9,738 nucleotides of DNA from Actinomycetes bacterium (lineage in GTDB: Bacteria; Actinomycetota; Acidimicrobiia; Acidimicrobiales; Microtrichaceae). The stretch is from contig JAFAFN010000191.1 of the NCBI GenBank assembly GCA_023423475.1, positions 1 to 9,738 of the forward strand, read 5' to 3'. Numbering within the stretch: position 1 is the stretch's first letter; the number at the start of each line of letters is the position of its first letter. Below the pieces are notes generated by a model. The model searched no databases and had not been told where the DNA came from. It saw only the letters and a list, made by a program, of their open reading frames with translations. Below are positions 1-7,031 of the stretch, piece after piece. A program made the translations under genes and the position numbers.

Positions 1-597
1 GCGCTCGCCAACGTGAAGGTCGCGGACGTCGCCGACCGCGCCGGGGTCACCAAGGGCGCGGTGTACCACATCTGGCCATCGCAGGAGGCGTACCGCAAGG
101 ACCTGCTCGCCCGTCTGCTCGAGCACAACCGCCAGACCGGCATCCGGGAGATGAGCGACATCCTCTCCGAGCAGGCGCTGCACGACGCCGATCCGGGTCG
201 TGTCCTCCAGCTGCACGCCGACTACGTCTTCGACCGCCTCAAGAACGACCCGGCGTTCTTCGCCCGGTTCAGCTTCTTCGTCTACGCGGCCGACCCGGAG
301 GTCAACGAGCTGCTCGCTCGTGGCGACGACAACCTCATCGACGACTTCGCCCCGTGGGTCGAGATGTACTTCCAGATCGTCGGCCGCAGGATCCGCGAGC
401 CGTTCACGATCGCGCTGCTGCTGACGTCGGTCACCGCCCTCTTCCAGGGCCTCTGCCTACGCTACCGGACCTCGCCCGACCTGGTCGACCGAGAGGTCGA
501 CGACGACGGCGTCCGAACCGGGGCAAGCATGTACGCGACGGGCCTGCGAGCGCTGCTCGAGCACTTCAGCGAGCCGGTTCCCGGCGACGACGGCTGA
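1..597 (+). CDS. TetR-family transcriptional regulator, 5' end missing
   Basis: One-component DNA-binding regulator; the effector is unknown. The reading frame is open from base 1 (Ala-Leu-Ala-Asn before the first possible GTG at 13) and gives 198 residues to the TGA at 595-597. The visible N-terminus is already inside the TetR helix-turn-helix: VADVADRAGVTKGAVYHIWP followed by SQEAYRKDLL matches the A-x-x-x-GV-x-x-G-x-x-Y-x-x-(F/W) recognition helix of the family. Starting at GTG 13 would remove helix 1, so the true start lies upstream of the window. The C-terminal part (about residues 60-190) is helical and variable, as expected of a ligand-binding and dimerisation domain, and gives no clue to the ligand. 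A second TetR gene follows on the same strand after 53 nt. Family assignment is secure; the target is not known. Confidence 0.9.
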   Translation, partial: ALANVKVADVADRAGVTKGAVYHIWPSQEAYRKDLLARLLEHNRQTGIREMSDILSEQALHDADPGRVLQLHADYVFDRLKNDPAFFARFSFFVYAADPEVNELLARGDDNLIDDFAPWVEMYFQIVGRRIREPFTIALLLTSVTALFQGLCLRYRTSPDLVDREVDDDGVRTGASMYATGLRALLEHFSEPVPGDDG

Positions 598-610
598 GCT
601 GGCGACGAAC

Positions 611-624
611 TGGAACGCGTTCCA
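611..624. promoter_or_regulatory. 14-bp perfect palindrome, probable TetR-type operator
   Basis: TGGAACGCGTTCCA reads identically on both strands. It fits TnnAACnnGTTnnA, the published consensus for the TetR-family lipid/sterol repressor KstR of mycobacteria. It sits just upstream of a TAGGAT -10 element, covering the expected -35 region of the promoter for the TetR gene at 651, where a repressor would block RNA polymerase. The palindrome and its position are seen; operator function is inferred. The likely ligand protein is the downstream TetR (autorepression) or another TetR in the genome. Confidence 0.6.
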
Positions 625-636
625 CGCAAGTCCTTG

Positions 637-642
637 TAGGAT
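637..642 (+). promoter_or_regulatory. -10 element (TAGGAT) of a leaderless promoter
   Basis: TAGGAT ends 8 nt before the GTG at 651, so transcription would begin at or within a base or two of the start codon. No good -35 hexamer is visible, because the 14-bp palindrome occupies that place. Alternative reading: the AGGA inside this hexamer could act as a weak Shine-Dalgarno 9 nt from the GTG. Confidence 0.5.
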
Positions 643-650
643 CCATCGCC

Positions 651-1304
651 GTGAGCGACGACACGGTGAGTGATGGCCTGGAGGCGGAGAGCGACTCGAC
701 CCGCGAACGGCTGGTCGACGTGACGATCCAACTGCTCGACGAGCGGGGCAACCACGCGCTGCGACTTGCGGATGTCGCTCGCGAAGCGGGGGTCGCCGTG
801 TCGACCATCTACGCCCACTTCAGAGACCGCACCGACCTGGTCGCTGCGGCGCGCCTCGTGCAGTTCAAGGCCCATGCCGACGTCGCACTCGAGATGGTCG
901 ACGAGGCGCTCAGCGCCGTGAACAGTCGCGACGACCTCGCGTCGGCGGCGTTCTGGCCGTCCCTGCGCTCGCCCGACGACGAGGCGAGCCGTTCCCGACG
1001 CTGGGACCGCATCGAGGCGATCGCCGATGCGCGCCACATCCCGGAGCTCTACGCGCAGCTCGAGGCGATGCAGTCCACGCTCACCGGTCGTGCGACCGAT
1101 CTCACCCGCCGCGGCCAGGAGCTCGGCATGGTCGATCCGGAGATCGACCCCGCTGCGGTCGCCCTGCTGACCCAGGTGCTGCGGCTCGGCCTGGCGCTGT
1201 GGGACCTGTCCGGTGATGCGCGGCCCAGCCTCGAGGCGTGGACCGACCTGCTCGACCGGATCGGGAGCGTCGTGCTGCTCGAGCCGGCCCCCACCGCCGG
1301 CTGA
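651..1304 (+). CDS. TetR-family transcriptional regulator
   Basis: 217-residue one-component repressor of the usual TetR length. The N-terminal helix-turn-helix is clear: STRERLVDVTIQLLDERG (helix 1, about residues 16-33), then LADVAREAGVAVSTIYAHF (about 39-57), the recognition-helix signature. The rest, about 65-210, is a helical effector/dimerisation domain with no recognisable ligand signature. The GTG at 651 is chosen because it gives a normal-length N-terminus and lies 8 nt after a TAGGAT -10 element. The open frame runs further upstream to 354, but that part overlaps the preceding TetR gene and is not coding. The 14-bp palindrome at 611-624 suggests autoregulation. It faces mutB tail to tail with 37 nt between stops, so a role in controlling the mutase is possible but unproven. 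Confidence 0.9.
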   Translation: MSDDTVSDGLEAESDSTRERLVDVTIQLLDERGNHALRLADVAREAGVAVSTIYAHFRDRTDLVAAARLVQFKAHADVALEMVDEALSAVNSRDDLASAAFWPSLRSPDDEASRSRRWDRIEAIADARHIPELYAQLEAMQSTLTGRATDLTRRGQELGMVDPEIDPAAVALLTQVLRLGLALWDLSGDARPSLEAWTDLLDRIGSVVLLEPAPTAG

Positions 1305-1307
1305 GAC

Positions 1308-1349
1308 CACCCGACGGGGTGCCGGGCCGGACCGTGGCCGCTCAGGCCA
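1308..1349. terminator. Weak hairpins between convergent TetR and mutB genes
   Basis: Two short perfect stems lie between the convergent stop codons: CACCC/GGGTG with loop GACG at 1308-1321, and TGGCC/GGCCA with loop GCTCA at 1335-1349, which includes the mutB stop. Neither has a T-tract on either strand. They may help termination, but stems this short are common in GC-rich DNA. Confidence 0.3.
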
Positions 1350-3510
1350 GGTCGTAGCCGAGCTGCGTCGCGAGGTCGTCGAGCAGCGTGCTCGCGGCCT
1401 CGTGGATGACCGTGCCGGGCGGGAACACCGCGACCGCGCCGGCCTCGAGCAGCTCGTCGTAGTCCTGGGGTGGGATCACGCCGCCGACCACGATCATGAT
1501 GTCCTCGCGACCGAGCGCGGCGAGCTCGTTCTTGAGCTCGGGCACCAGCGTCAGGTGGCCCGCCGCGAGCGACGAGGCGCCCACGACGTGCACGTCGGCC
1601 TCGACGGCCTGACGGGCGGCCTCGGCCGGCGTCTGGAACAGCGGGCCGATGTCGACGTCCCAGCCGAGATCGGCGAACGCCGAGGCGATCACCTTCTGGC
1701 CGCGGTCGTGACCGTCCTGGCCCATCTTGGCGAGCAGCACACGCGGGCGACGACCGTCGGCGGCCTCGAACGCGTCGACCTTGGCACGCACGTCGTCCAC
1801 GATGCCTCCTCCTTGGCCGAGCTCACCGCGGTACACACCGGAGATCGACCGGATCTCGGCGCGGTGACGGCCGTAGACCTTCTCGAGTGCGTCGCTGATC
1901 TCCCCGACGCTGGCCTTGACGCGAGCGGCCTGCACGGCGAGGTCCAACAGGTTGCCCTCGCCCGAGCCGGCCGCGTTGGTCAGTGCCTCGAGTGCGGACT
2001 CGCACGCGTCGGTGTCGCGCTCGGCACGAAGTCGCTCGAGCTTCGCGATCTGACCGGAGCGCACGGCCGAGTTGTCGATCTTGAGCACGTCGATCTGCTC
2101 GTTCAGGTCGAGGCGGTACTTGTTGACCCCGATCACCGGCTGACGGCCCGAGTCGATGCGGGCCTGCGTGCGTGCCGCGGCCTCTTCGATCCGCAGCTTG
2201 GGGATACCCGCCTCGATCGCCTTGGCCATGCCACCGAGCTGCTCGACCTCGGCGATGTGCTCGAGTGCACGCGTGGCGATGTCGTTCGTGAGCCGCTCGA
2301 TGAAGAAGCTGCCACCCCAGGGGTCGATGACCTTGGTGGTGTTCGACTCCTGCTGGAGGAACAGCTGGGTGTTGCGGGCGATGCGGGCCGAGAAGTCGGT
2401 CGGCAGGGCCAGCGCCTCGTCCAGGGCGTTGGTGTGCAGGCTCTGGGTGTGGCCCTGGGTCGAGGCCATGGCCTCGATGCAGGTGCGCACGACGTTGTTG
2501 TAGACGTCCTGCGCGGTGAGCGACCAGCCGGAGGTCTGCGAGTGGGTGCGCAGCGAGGTCGACTTCGGGTTGCTCGGGTCGAAGGTCTCCGAGATGAGCT
2601 TCGCCCAGAGCAGCCGGGCGGCACGCATCTTGGCGATCTCCATGTAGAAGTTCATGCCGATCGCCCAGAAGAAGCTGAGGCGTGGGGCGAAGGCATCGAC
2701 GTCGAGCCCTGCGGCGCTGCCGGCCCGCACGTACTCGACGCCATCGGCGATCGTGTAGGCGAGCTCCAGGTCGAGCGACGCTCCGGCCTCCTGCATGTGG
2801 TAGCCGGAGATCGAGATCGAGTTGAACCGCGGCATCTCGGTCGAGGTGTAGGCGAAGATGTCGGAGATGATCCGCATCGACGGTGCCGGCGGGTAGATGT
2901 AGGTGTTGCGGACCATGAACTCCTTGAGGATGTCGTTCTGGATGGTCCCTGCGAGCTGGTCGTGGCGGACGCCCTGCTCCTCGCCCGCCACGATGTAGAG
3001 CGCGAGCACGGGCAGCACCGCGCCGTTCATGGTCATCGACACCGACATCTGATCGAGCGGAATGCCGTCGAAGAGCACGCGCATGTCGTAGATCGAGTCG
3101 ATCGCGACACCCGCCATGCCGACGTCACCCGAGACCCGCGGGTTGTCGGAGTCGTAGCCGCGGTGCGTCGCCAGGTCGAAGGCCACCGACAGGCCCTTCT
3201 GACCCGCGGCCAGGTTGCGGCGGTAGAAGGCGTTGGATTCCTCGGCGGTCGAGAAGCCGGCGTACTGACGCACGGTCCACGGCTGGTTGACGTACATCGT
3301 CGGGTACGGACCGCGCAGGAACGGCGCGATGCCCGGGTAGGTCCCGAGGAAGTCGAGCCCGTCGAGGTCGGCCTCGCCGTAGAGCGCCTTGACGTCGATG
3401 CCCTCGGGGGTGTGCCAGGACGGGGCGTCGCCGAGCGCGCCGTCGCTGCCCGCGGTGGTGGCGGGACCGGCGAGTCCCACGTCGGAGAAGTCGGGGACCT
3501 CGAAGCTCAT
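1342..3510 (-). CDS. mutB: Methylmalonyl-CoA mutase, large (catalytic, B12-binding) subunit
   Basis: Adenosylcobalamin-dependent radical isomerase, (R)-methylmalonyl-CoA to succinyl-CoA, cytoplasmic. 722 residues, close to the usual 720-740. The TIM-barrel domain (about 40-560) has RGPYPTMYV near 66-74, [20 protein letters not shown] near 106-125, [10 protein letters not shown] and [12 protein letters not shown]. Residues aligning with the Propionibacterium enzyme's Tyr89, Arg207 and His244 are kept as Tyr83 (RQYAGF), Arg201 (RNTYIYPP) and His238 (SGYHMQEAG), at a constant offset of 6. The Tyr/Arg pair is what distinguishes methylmalonyl-CoA mutase from isobutyryl-CoA mutase. The C-terminal cobalamin domain (about 588-720) carries DxHxxG as D599-G-H601-D-R-G604, with His601 the axial cobalt ligand. 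The ATG at 3510 has GAGAGG 7 nt upstream. It is second in an operon, 28 nt after mutA. No meaB chaperone or epimerase gene follows: a convergent TetR gene closes the operon. Confidence 0.97.
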   Translation of the reverse strand: MSFEVPDFSDVGLAGPATTAGSDGALGDAPSWHTPEGIDVKALYGEADLDGLDFLGTYPGIAPFLRGPYPTMYVNQPWTVRQYAGFSTAEESNAFYRRNLAAGQKGLSVAFDLATHRGYDSDNPRVSGDVGMAGVAIDSIYDMRVLFDGIPLDQMSVSMTMNGAVLPVLALYIVAGEEQGVRHDQLAGTIQNDILKEFMVRNTYIYPPAPSMRIISDIFAYTSTEMPRFNSISISGYHMQEAGASLDLELAYTIADGVEYVRAGSAAGLDVDAFAPRLSFFWAIGMNFYMEIAKMRAARLLWAKLISETFDPSNPKSTSLRTHSQTSGWSLTAQDVYNNVVRTCIEAMASTQGHTQSLHTNALDEALALPTDFSARIARNTQLFLQQESNTTKVIDPWGGSFFIERLTNDIATRALEHIAEVEQLGGMAKAIEAGIPKLRIEEAAARTQARIDSGRQPVIGVNKYRLDLNEQIDVLKIDNSAVRSGQIAKLERLRAERDTDACESALEALTNAAGSGEGNLLDLAVQAARVKASVGEISDALEKVYGRHRAEIRSISGVYRGELGQGGGIVDDVRAKVDAFEAADGRRPRVLLAKMGQDGHDRGQKVIASAFADLGWDVDIGPLFQTPAEAARQAVEADVHVVGASSLAAGHLTLVPELKNELAALGREDIMIVVGGVIPPQDYDELLEAGAVAVFPPGTVIHEAASTLLDDLATQLGYDLA

Positions 3511-3517
3511 CGGGATG

Positions 3518-3523
3518 CCTCTC
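3518..3523 (-). promoter_or_regulatory. Ribosome binding site of mutB
   Basis: GAGAGG on the minus strand, 7 nt before the ATG at 3510-3508. It supports this start and independent translation initiation within the mutAB transcript. Confidence 0.65.
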
Positions 3524-3538
3524 GTTCGATCGTGGGGG

Positions 3539-5572
3539 TCATCGCGTCACCGAGCCGGTCGGGGTGCCGATGTGGTCGTGCGCGCGCTGGAGCACGTCGA
3601 GCACGTCGACGCCGACGTGCACGAACTCGGTGACGCCGGCGGCGAGCTCGGCCTCTCGGCGCTCACCGGGGTTGCCGGCCAGGTAGACGTTCGTCACACC
3701 TGCGGCGACGAGCGCCGAGGCCATCGCCTCGGCACGCTCGGCGTAGAGCGCGTCCGAGGAGCAGATGCACACCAGGTGGGCGCCGTCGGCGAAGACGTCC
3801 GCCACGGCGTCGGCCGGGTCGTCGAAGCCCACGGTGGCGCCACGCTCGCTGGTGACCGCCTGGATGCCGCCAGCCTCGAAGAAGTTCTTCGCGAAGGTCG
3901 CCCGGGCCGTGTGCGTCGCGACCGGACCGAGGTTCACGAGGAAGACCTTCGGACGCGAACCGGTGGCTGCAAGATAGGCGTCCGAGCCGTCACGAAGCCG
4001 TTCGAACTGCTGTGCCCACCGGACCCGCGGCAGTGCCTCGATCTCGGTCGGGACGTCGCCGGACGGCTTGGCTGCGGCGGGGCCCGCCTGGGCCGTGGCC
4101 CGGGAACGCAGGGTGCGCAGGTCGGGCTCGGTGCGGTCGAGGGGCGACTCGCCGATGTCGGGGAACTCGCTCACGCCGGTGATCGGCTCACGACGGGTGG
4201 CGACCCGACGGAGGCGCTCGTCGCGCACCTCGGTGATGCGAGCGGCGAGCGAGCCGTCGACCAGGATGGCCGGCAGACCACCCGCGGCCTCGAACTCCTG
4301 GAACATCGCCCACGCCGCGGTCGCGATGTCGTCGGTGAGGGACTCGACGTACCAGGAGCCGCCGATCGGATCGACGACCCGGCCGACGTTCGACTCCTCC
4401 TGGAGCAGCAGCTGCGTGTTGCGTGCCATGCGGCGACCCAGCTCGACCGGTTCGCCCAGCTCGGCGTCGAAGGCGAGCGCGGTGACCGAGTCGGCGCCGC
4501 CGACACCCGCGGCGAAGGTGGCCGCGGTGACACGCAGCATGTTGACCCACGGATCACGGGTCGTGAGCATGCGCTCGGCGGTGCGCACGTGCAGGACCGG
4601 CGCCGAGGCTGCGGGGCTCGCGCCGCATGCCGCGGTCATCGAGGACCAGAGTCTCCGGGCGGCCCGGAGCTTCGCGATGCCGAGGAACACGTCGGCATCC
4701 GCGCCGAGGGTGACCTCGATCTGGGCGCATGCGCCGTCGGCGTCCAGGCCGACCGTGGCGAGCGCCCGCAGGTAGGCGGCCCCGGTGCTGAGCATGATCG
4801 CCAGCTCCTGGACCTCGCTGGCGCCGGACTCGACGTACGGCGTGGTGTCGACGCTGACGGTGCGGACCGACGGGTGGGTGCGCGACGCCCGTGCGGCCAG
4901 CGAGGACAGCTCGACCAGCGCGGGCTCGATGCCCTGGGGGAGGCGGCCCGAGGCGGCGAGCACACCGAGGGGATCGGCCCCGAACCCTCCGCTCACCGTC
5001 GTCGGGTCGAGGTCGTGGGACTCCCACACGGCCATGAGCTGCTCCGCGGCGCGGGCGAACTGCGCGCCGGCCTCGAGGTGGACCGGTGCGAGGTCGAGGA
5101 AGACGCCCTCGAGCACGGACTCGAGGTCGGCGGTCGAGCCGACGAGCGTGCCGTCGACCCCGCCGAGCTGGGCGAACTCGGCGTCATGCGGCGTGAACCC
5201 CGCGCGGAAGGCGGCGTCGTAGCGGACCGTGAGCTCGGTGGTGCCTCGTTCGAGCTCTCGCAGCGCCGTCTTGTTCGCGTCGGCGGGATCCGGTGCGGTG
5301 ATGAGCGTGCGAACACCCCAGGCACCGTCGGGTCGGGCCGATGCCGAGCCGCCGCGGGTGAACGGTGCGGCACCGGGCAGTCCGGCGACGTCACCGCCGT
5401 CGAGCGCGTCGTCGCGGGTGTAGAGCGGGCGGACGAGCAGCCCTCCTGGCGTCCGTGACTCGAGCTTCGACAGGGGCGCGCCCTTCAGCACCTTCTCGAC
5501 GAGAGCGAGCCACTGCTCTTCGGTCGCCGGTGGGAAATCACCGGCGAACGTCGGTTCGGCCTCGGTCGTCAC
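3539..5572 (-). CDS. mutA: Methylmalonyl-CoA mutase, small (non-catalytic) subunit
   Basis: Beta subunit of the actinobacterial alpha/beta mutase, 677 residues (family about 600-650, so slightly long). It pairs with MutB and has a degenerate copy of the same two-domain fold. The barrel part shows [11 protein letters not shown] near 302-312, then [19 protein letters not shown] (384-402) and [18 protein letters not shown], all typical of the family. The C-terminal flavodoxin-like domain (about 540-665) is present, but where MutB has DxHxxG this protein reads [13 protein letters not shown] (548-560). It therefore lacks the axial cobalt-ligand motif, as small subunits do. A gap-like Ala/Pro-rich linker lies near 490-507. 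The GTG at 5572 is chosen because GGAGGT sits 6 nt upstream; the nearby ATG at 5586 is out of frame. It is first in the operon, with the structured 146-nt divergent region upstream. Confidence 0.95.
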   Translation of the reverse strand: MTTEAEPTFAGDFPPATEEQWLALVEKVLKGAPLSKLESRTPGGLLVRPLYTRDDALDGGDVAGLPGAAPFTRGGSASARPDGAWGVRTLITAPDPADANKTALRELERGTTELTVRYDAAFRAGFTPHDAEFAQLGGVDGTLVGSTADLESVLEGVFLDLAPVHLEAGAQFARAAEQLMAVWESHDLDPTTVSGGFGADPLGVLAASGRLPQGIEPALVELSSLAARASRTHPSVRTVSVDTTPYVESGASEVQELAIMLSTGAAYLRALATVGLDADGACAQIEVTLGADADVFLGIAKLRAARRLWSSMTAACGASPAASAPVLHVRTAERMLTTRDPWVNMLRVTAATFAAGVGGADSVTALAFDAELGEPVELGRRMARNTQLLLQEESNVGRVVDPIGGSWYVESLTDDIATAAWAMFQEFEAAGGLPAILVDGSLAARITEVRDERLRRVATRREPITGVSEFPDIGESPLDRTEPDLRTLRSRATAQAGPAAAKPSGDVPTEIEALPRVRWAQQFERLRDGSDAYLAATGSRPKVFLVNLGPVATHTARATFAKNFFEAGGIQAVTSERGATVGFDDPADAVADVFADGAHLVCICSSDALYAERAEAMASALVAAGVTNVYLAGNPGERREAELAAGVTEFVHVGVDVLDVLQRAHDHIGTPTGSVTR

Positions 5573-5578
5573 GCCCCT

Positions 5579-5584
5579 ACCTCC
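5579..5584 (-). promoter_or_regulatory. Strong ribosome binding site of mutA
   Basis: GGAGGT on the minus strand, 6 nt before the GTG at 5572-5570. It decides the GTG start and shows that mutA has a true 5' leader, unlike several of its neighbours. Confidence 0.75.
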
Positions 5585-5624
5585 ATGGGTCAGGCTCCAG
5601 TGCTGTCGAATGCCGCTGCGCGGC

Positions 5625-5653
5625 GCCCGCCCGTGCCGGGGGCACGCGCGGGC
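5625..5653. repeat. 12-bp-stem hairpin in the mutA/DoxX divergent region
   Basis: Arms GCCCGC (5625-5630) and GCGGGC (5648-5653) pair, then one C/C mismatch (5631/5647), then CGTGCC (5632-5637) pairs with GGCACG (5641-5646) around a GGG loop. That is 12 pairs with one mismatch in 29 nt. It lies 53-81 nt upstream of the mutA start, so it would be in the mutAB leader if transcription starts near the TAGCCT element at 5657-5662. There is no T-tract, so it is not a standard terminator. It may stabilise the 5' end or be a protein site; no function is shown. Confidence 0.5.
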
Positions 5654-5656
5654 AGC

Positions 5657-5662
5657 AGGCTA
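5657..5662 (-). promoter_or_regulatory. Possible -10 element of the mutAB operon (TAGCCT)
   Basis: TAGCCT on the minus strand fits TANNNT and would start the transcript near 5650, giving a leader of about 75-80 nt that opens with the hairpin above. No convincing -35 hexamer is seen 16-18 bp upstream. Weak support. Confidence 0.25.
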
Positions 5663-5700
5663 CCGGAGGGTCCGCTCGTGGTTCGAAGCCGGAGGTCCGG
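5663..5700. promoter_or_regulatory. Two CGGA-n-TCCG dyads between divergent promoters
   Basis: CGGAGGGTCCG at 5664-5674 and CCGGAGGTCCGG at 5689-5700 (CCGGA-GG-TCCGG) are each an inverted repeat and together form an imperfect direct repeat spaced about 26 bp. The first abuts the candidate mutAB -10; the second occupies the spacer/-35 side of the DoxX promoter. A TTCGAA palindrome (5682-5687) lies between. A dimeric regulator binding both is conceivable, but the sites are short and GC-rich. Confidence 0.35.
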
Positions 5701-5705
5701 ACGCC

Positions 5706-5711
5706 TACGAT
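5706..5711 (+). promoter_or_regulatory. -10 element (TACGAT) of a leaderless DoxX promoter
   Basis: TACGAT ends 7 nt before the GTG at 5719, so the transcript should begin at or next to the start codon. The only Shine-Dalgarno-like sequence, GGAGGT at 5691-5696, is 22 nt away and too far to act. The best -35 candidate is TTCGAA at 5682-5687, a poor match with an 18-bp spacer. Confidence 0.55.
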
Positions 5712-5718
5712 CGCCGGC

Positions 5719-6243
5719 GTGAGCACGCTGACCACCACCTCGTTCGACACGATCATGCTCATCCTCCGTGTCGTCGCCGGACCGACGATCTTCGCCCACG
5801 GCTACAACAAGATGTTCCGTGGCGGGAAGATCCCGGGCACCGCCGGCTGGTTCGACTCGATGGGGATGAAGCCCAACGGCAAGGTGCACGCCTACCTGGC
5901 GGCCTGCACCGAGATGGGATGCGGCCTGCTGATCCTGGTCGGCTTCCTGACGCCCTTCGCCGCCGCCGGCGTGATCGGCACCATGGTCGTCGCCGGCTGG
6001 ACGGTCCACCGCAAGGCCTTCTTCATCGTCAAGGAGGGCTGGGAGATCGTCATGGTCATGGCCGTGCTCTTCTGGGCGATCGGCGCACTCGGCCCCGGTC
6101 AGTGGTCGATCGACCATGCGCTCGACCTGAGCGCCACCATCAACGACGGCTTCGTCGGCGCGGCGATCGCCGCCGGTCTCGGCATCGGCGCCGGTGTGCT
6201 GACGCTGGTCGCCTGCTACCGGCCACCCGCCAAGGACAGCTGA
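5719..6243 (+). CDS. DoxX-family integral membrane protein
   Basis: 174 residues, inner membrane. The family is widespread and mostly uncharacterised; some members take part in redox or thiol homeostasis. The N-terminal RVVAGPTIFAHGYNKMFRGG (about 18-37) is the typical DoxX opening, helix 1 followed by a G-x-x-K-x-F-like loop. Hydrophobic segments lie near residues 12-30, 58-78, 82-100, 112-130 and 148-168. The segment KPNGKVHAYLAACTEMGCGL carries the conserved small and acidic residues before helix 2. The short C-terminus (PPAKDS) is hydrophilic. The GTG at 5719 is chosen because it follows the TACGAT element and no start codon lies just upstream in frame; the next in-frame ATG would cut into helix 1. 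It is divergent from mutAB, and the PIG-L deacetylase begins 19 nt downstream. Its specific role is unknown. Confidence 0.85.
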   Translation: MSTLTTTSFDTIMLILRVVAGPTIFAHGYNKMFRGGKIPGTAGWFDSMGMKPNGKVHAYLAACTEMGCGLLILVGFLTPFAAAGVIGTMVVAGWTVHRKAFFIVKEGWEIVMVMAVLFWAIGALGPGQWSIDHALDLSATINDGFVGAAIAAGLGIGAGVLTLVACYRPPAKDS

Positions 6244-6250
6244 GTTCGGT

Positions 6251-6256
6251 CAGACT
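6251..6256 (+). promoter_or_regulatory. Weak -10-like element (CAGACT) before the PIG-L gene
   Basis: CAGACT ends 6 nt before the ATG at 6263, the same geometry as the other leaderless starts here, but it departs from TANNNT at its first base. There is no Shine-Dalgarno in the 19-nt gap after the DoxX stop. Either an internal leaderless promoter, or the gene is translated on read-through from DoxX. Confidence 0.3.
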
Positions 6257-6262
6257 GGGGCG

Positions 6263-7006
6263 ATGACCGACGCCGCCCCCGATCTGCTCGAACCCGTGCC
6301 CGAGGACTGGACGCGGGCCCTCGCCGTCGCGGCGCACCCCGACGACCTCGAGTACGGCGCGGCTTCGGCCATCGCCCGCTGGACCGACCAGGGCAAAGAG
6401 GTCACGTACCTGTTGGTGACCGACGGCGAAGCCGGTATCGACGGCATGGCCCCGGCCGAGGCCGGCCCGCTGCGCAGGGGCGAGGAGATCGCCTCGGCCG
6501 CCGAGGTCGGAGTCGACACCGTCGACTTCCTGGGTCTGCCCGACGGCCTGGTCGAGGACGACCAGCACACCCGGCGCCTGCTCGCAGCGAGCATCCGGCG
6601 GCACCGTCCCGAGGTGCTGATCTGCCCGAACTTCCGAGAGACGTGGGGCATGCCGAGCTGGAACCACGTGGACCACCGCAAGGTCGGCGTGGCGCTGCTC
6701 GACGCAGCTCGCGATGCGGGCAACCGCTGGATCTTCACCGAGCTGATCGGCGAGGGACTCGAACCCTGGAGCGGCGTCCGCTTCGTCGCCTTCAGCGGTT
6801 CTCCGCAGTCGACCCACGCGGTCGACATCTCCGCTCACCTCGAGCGCGGCATCGCGTCGCTCGAACGGCACCGGGTCTACCTCGATGCCCTGCCGCCCGG
6901 GACCATGGGCACCGACCCCGAGGCGATGCTGCGTGGCTTCGGCGAACAGGCCGGCCCGCGGCTCGGCGTCGAGCTCGCCGTGCCCTTCGAAGTCATCCCG
7001 GTCTGA
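6263..7006 (+). CDS. PIG-L / LmbE-family zinc deacetylase
   Basis: 247-residue cytoplasmic metal-dependent hydrolase. The family removes N-acetyl groups from GlcNAc-type sugars, as MshB does in mycothiol synthesis and Mca in conjugate cleavage. The motif AHPDDLEYG (24-32) supplies zinc ligands His25 and Asp28 and the presumed general base Asp27; NHVDHRKVG (134-142) supplies the third ligand histidine. TYLLVTDGEAG (48-58) is the conserved strand after the first helix, and GLPDGLVEDD (91-100) the usual G-x-x-D-G loop. RRHRPEVLICPN leads to the second metal motif. No signal peptide or membrane helix. It lies 19 nt after the DoxX gene and 25 nt before the thioesterase, so probably co-transcribed. 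The sequence does not show whether it is MshB, Mca or one of the many uncharacterised paralogues; the last is most likely. Confidence 0.9.
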   Translation: MTDAAPDLLEPVPEDWTRALAVAAHPDDLEYGAASAIARWTDQGKEVTYLLVTDGEAGIDGMAPAEAGPLRRGEEIASAAEVGVDTVDFLGLPDGLVEDDQHTRRLLAASIRRHRPEVLICPNFRETWGMPSWNHVDHRKVGVALLDAARDAGNRWIFTELIGEGLEPWSGVRFVAFSGSPQSTHAVDISAHLERGIASLERHRVYLDALPPGTMGTDPEAMLRGFGEQAGPRLGVELAVPFEVIPV

Positions 7007-7020
7007 TCGCCCAACGGTCG

Positions 7021-7026
7021 AGGAGG
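7021..7026 (+). promoter_or_regulatory. Ribosome binding site of the thioesterase gene
   Basis: AGGAGG within a longer GAGGAGGAG run, 5 nt before the ATG at 7032. It fixes that start over in-frame codons further upstream and marks the gene as an internal operon member. Confidence 0.75.
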
Positions 7027-7031
7027 AGCAG

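Noticed and set aside
13..15. GTG as the start of the first TetR gene
   Set aside because: It would delete the first helix of the DNA-binding domain, and the frame is open to base 1; the gene is cut by the window edge.
462..1310. Minus-strand open frame opposite both TetR genes
   Set aside because: It crosses the TetR-TetR intergenic region and palindrome and has only composition-driven residues; the plus strand has clear helix-turn-helix signatures.
1213..5458. Long plus-strand open frames (up to 806 codons) opposite mutB and mutA
   Set aside because: They are antisense to well-recognised mutase genes; composition is Arg/Gly/Val/Asp-rich low-complexity typical of the opposite strand of high-GC coding DNA, with no domain signature.
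5546..5559. CGAAC-GTCG-GTTCG inverted repeat near the mutA start
   Set aside because: It lies within the mutA coding region and is only a 5-bp arm; such repeats are expected often at this GC content.
5573..5718. Possible cobalamin riboswitch upstream of mutA
   Set aside because: The leader is at most about 146 nt and I could not find a convincing B12 box or the conserved junctions of that riboswitch; a fragment GCACTGGAGCC is suggestive only by chance.
5365..5718. Upstream extension of the DoxX reading frame
   Set aside because: It overlaps the mutA gene antisense and encodes Arg-rich sequence unlike a DoxX N-terminus; the GTG at 5719 behind TACGAT fits the family length.
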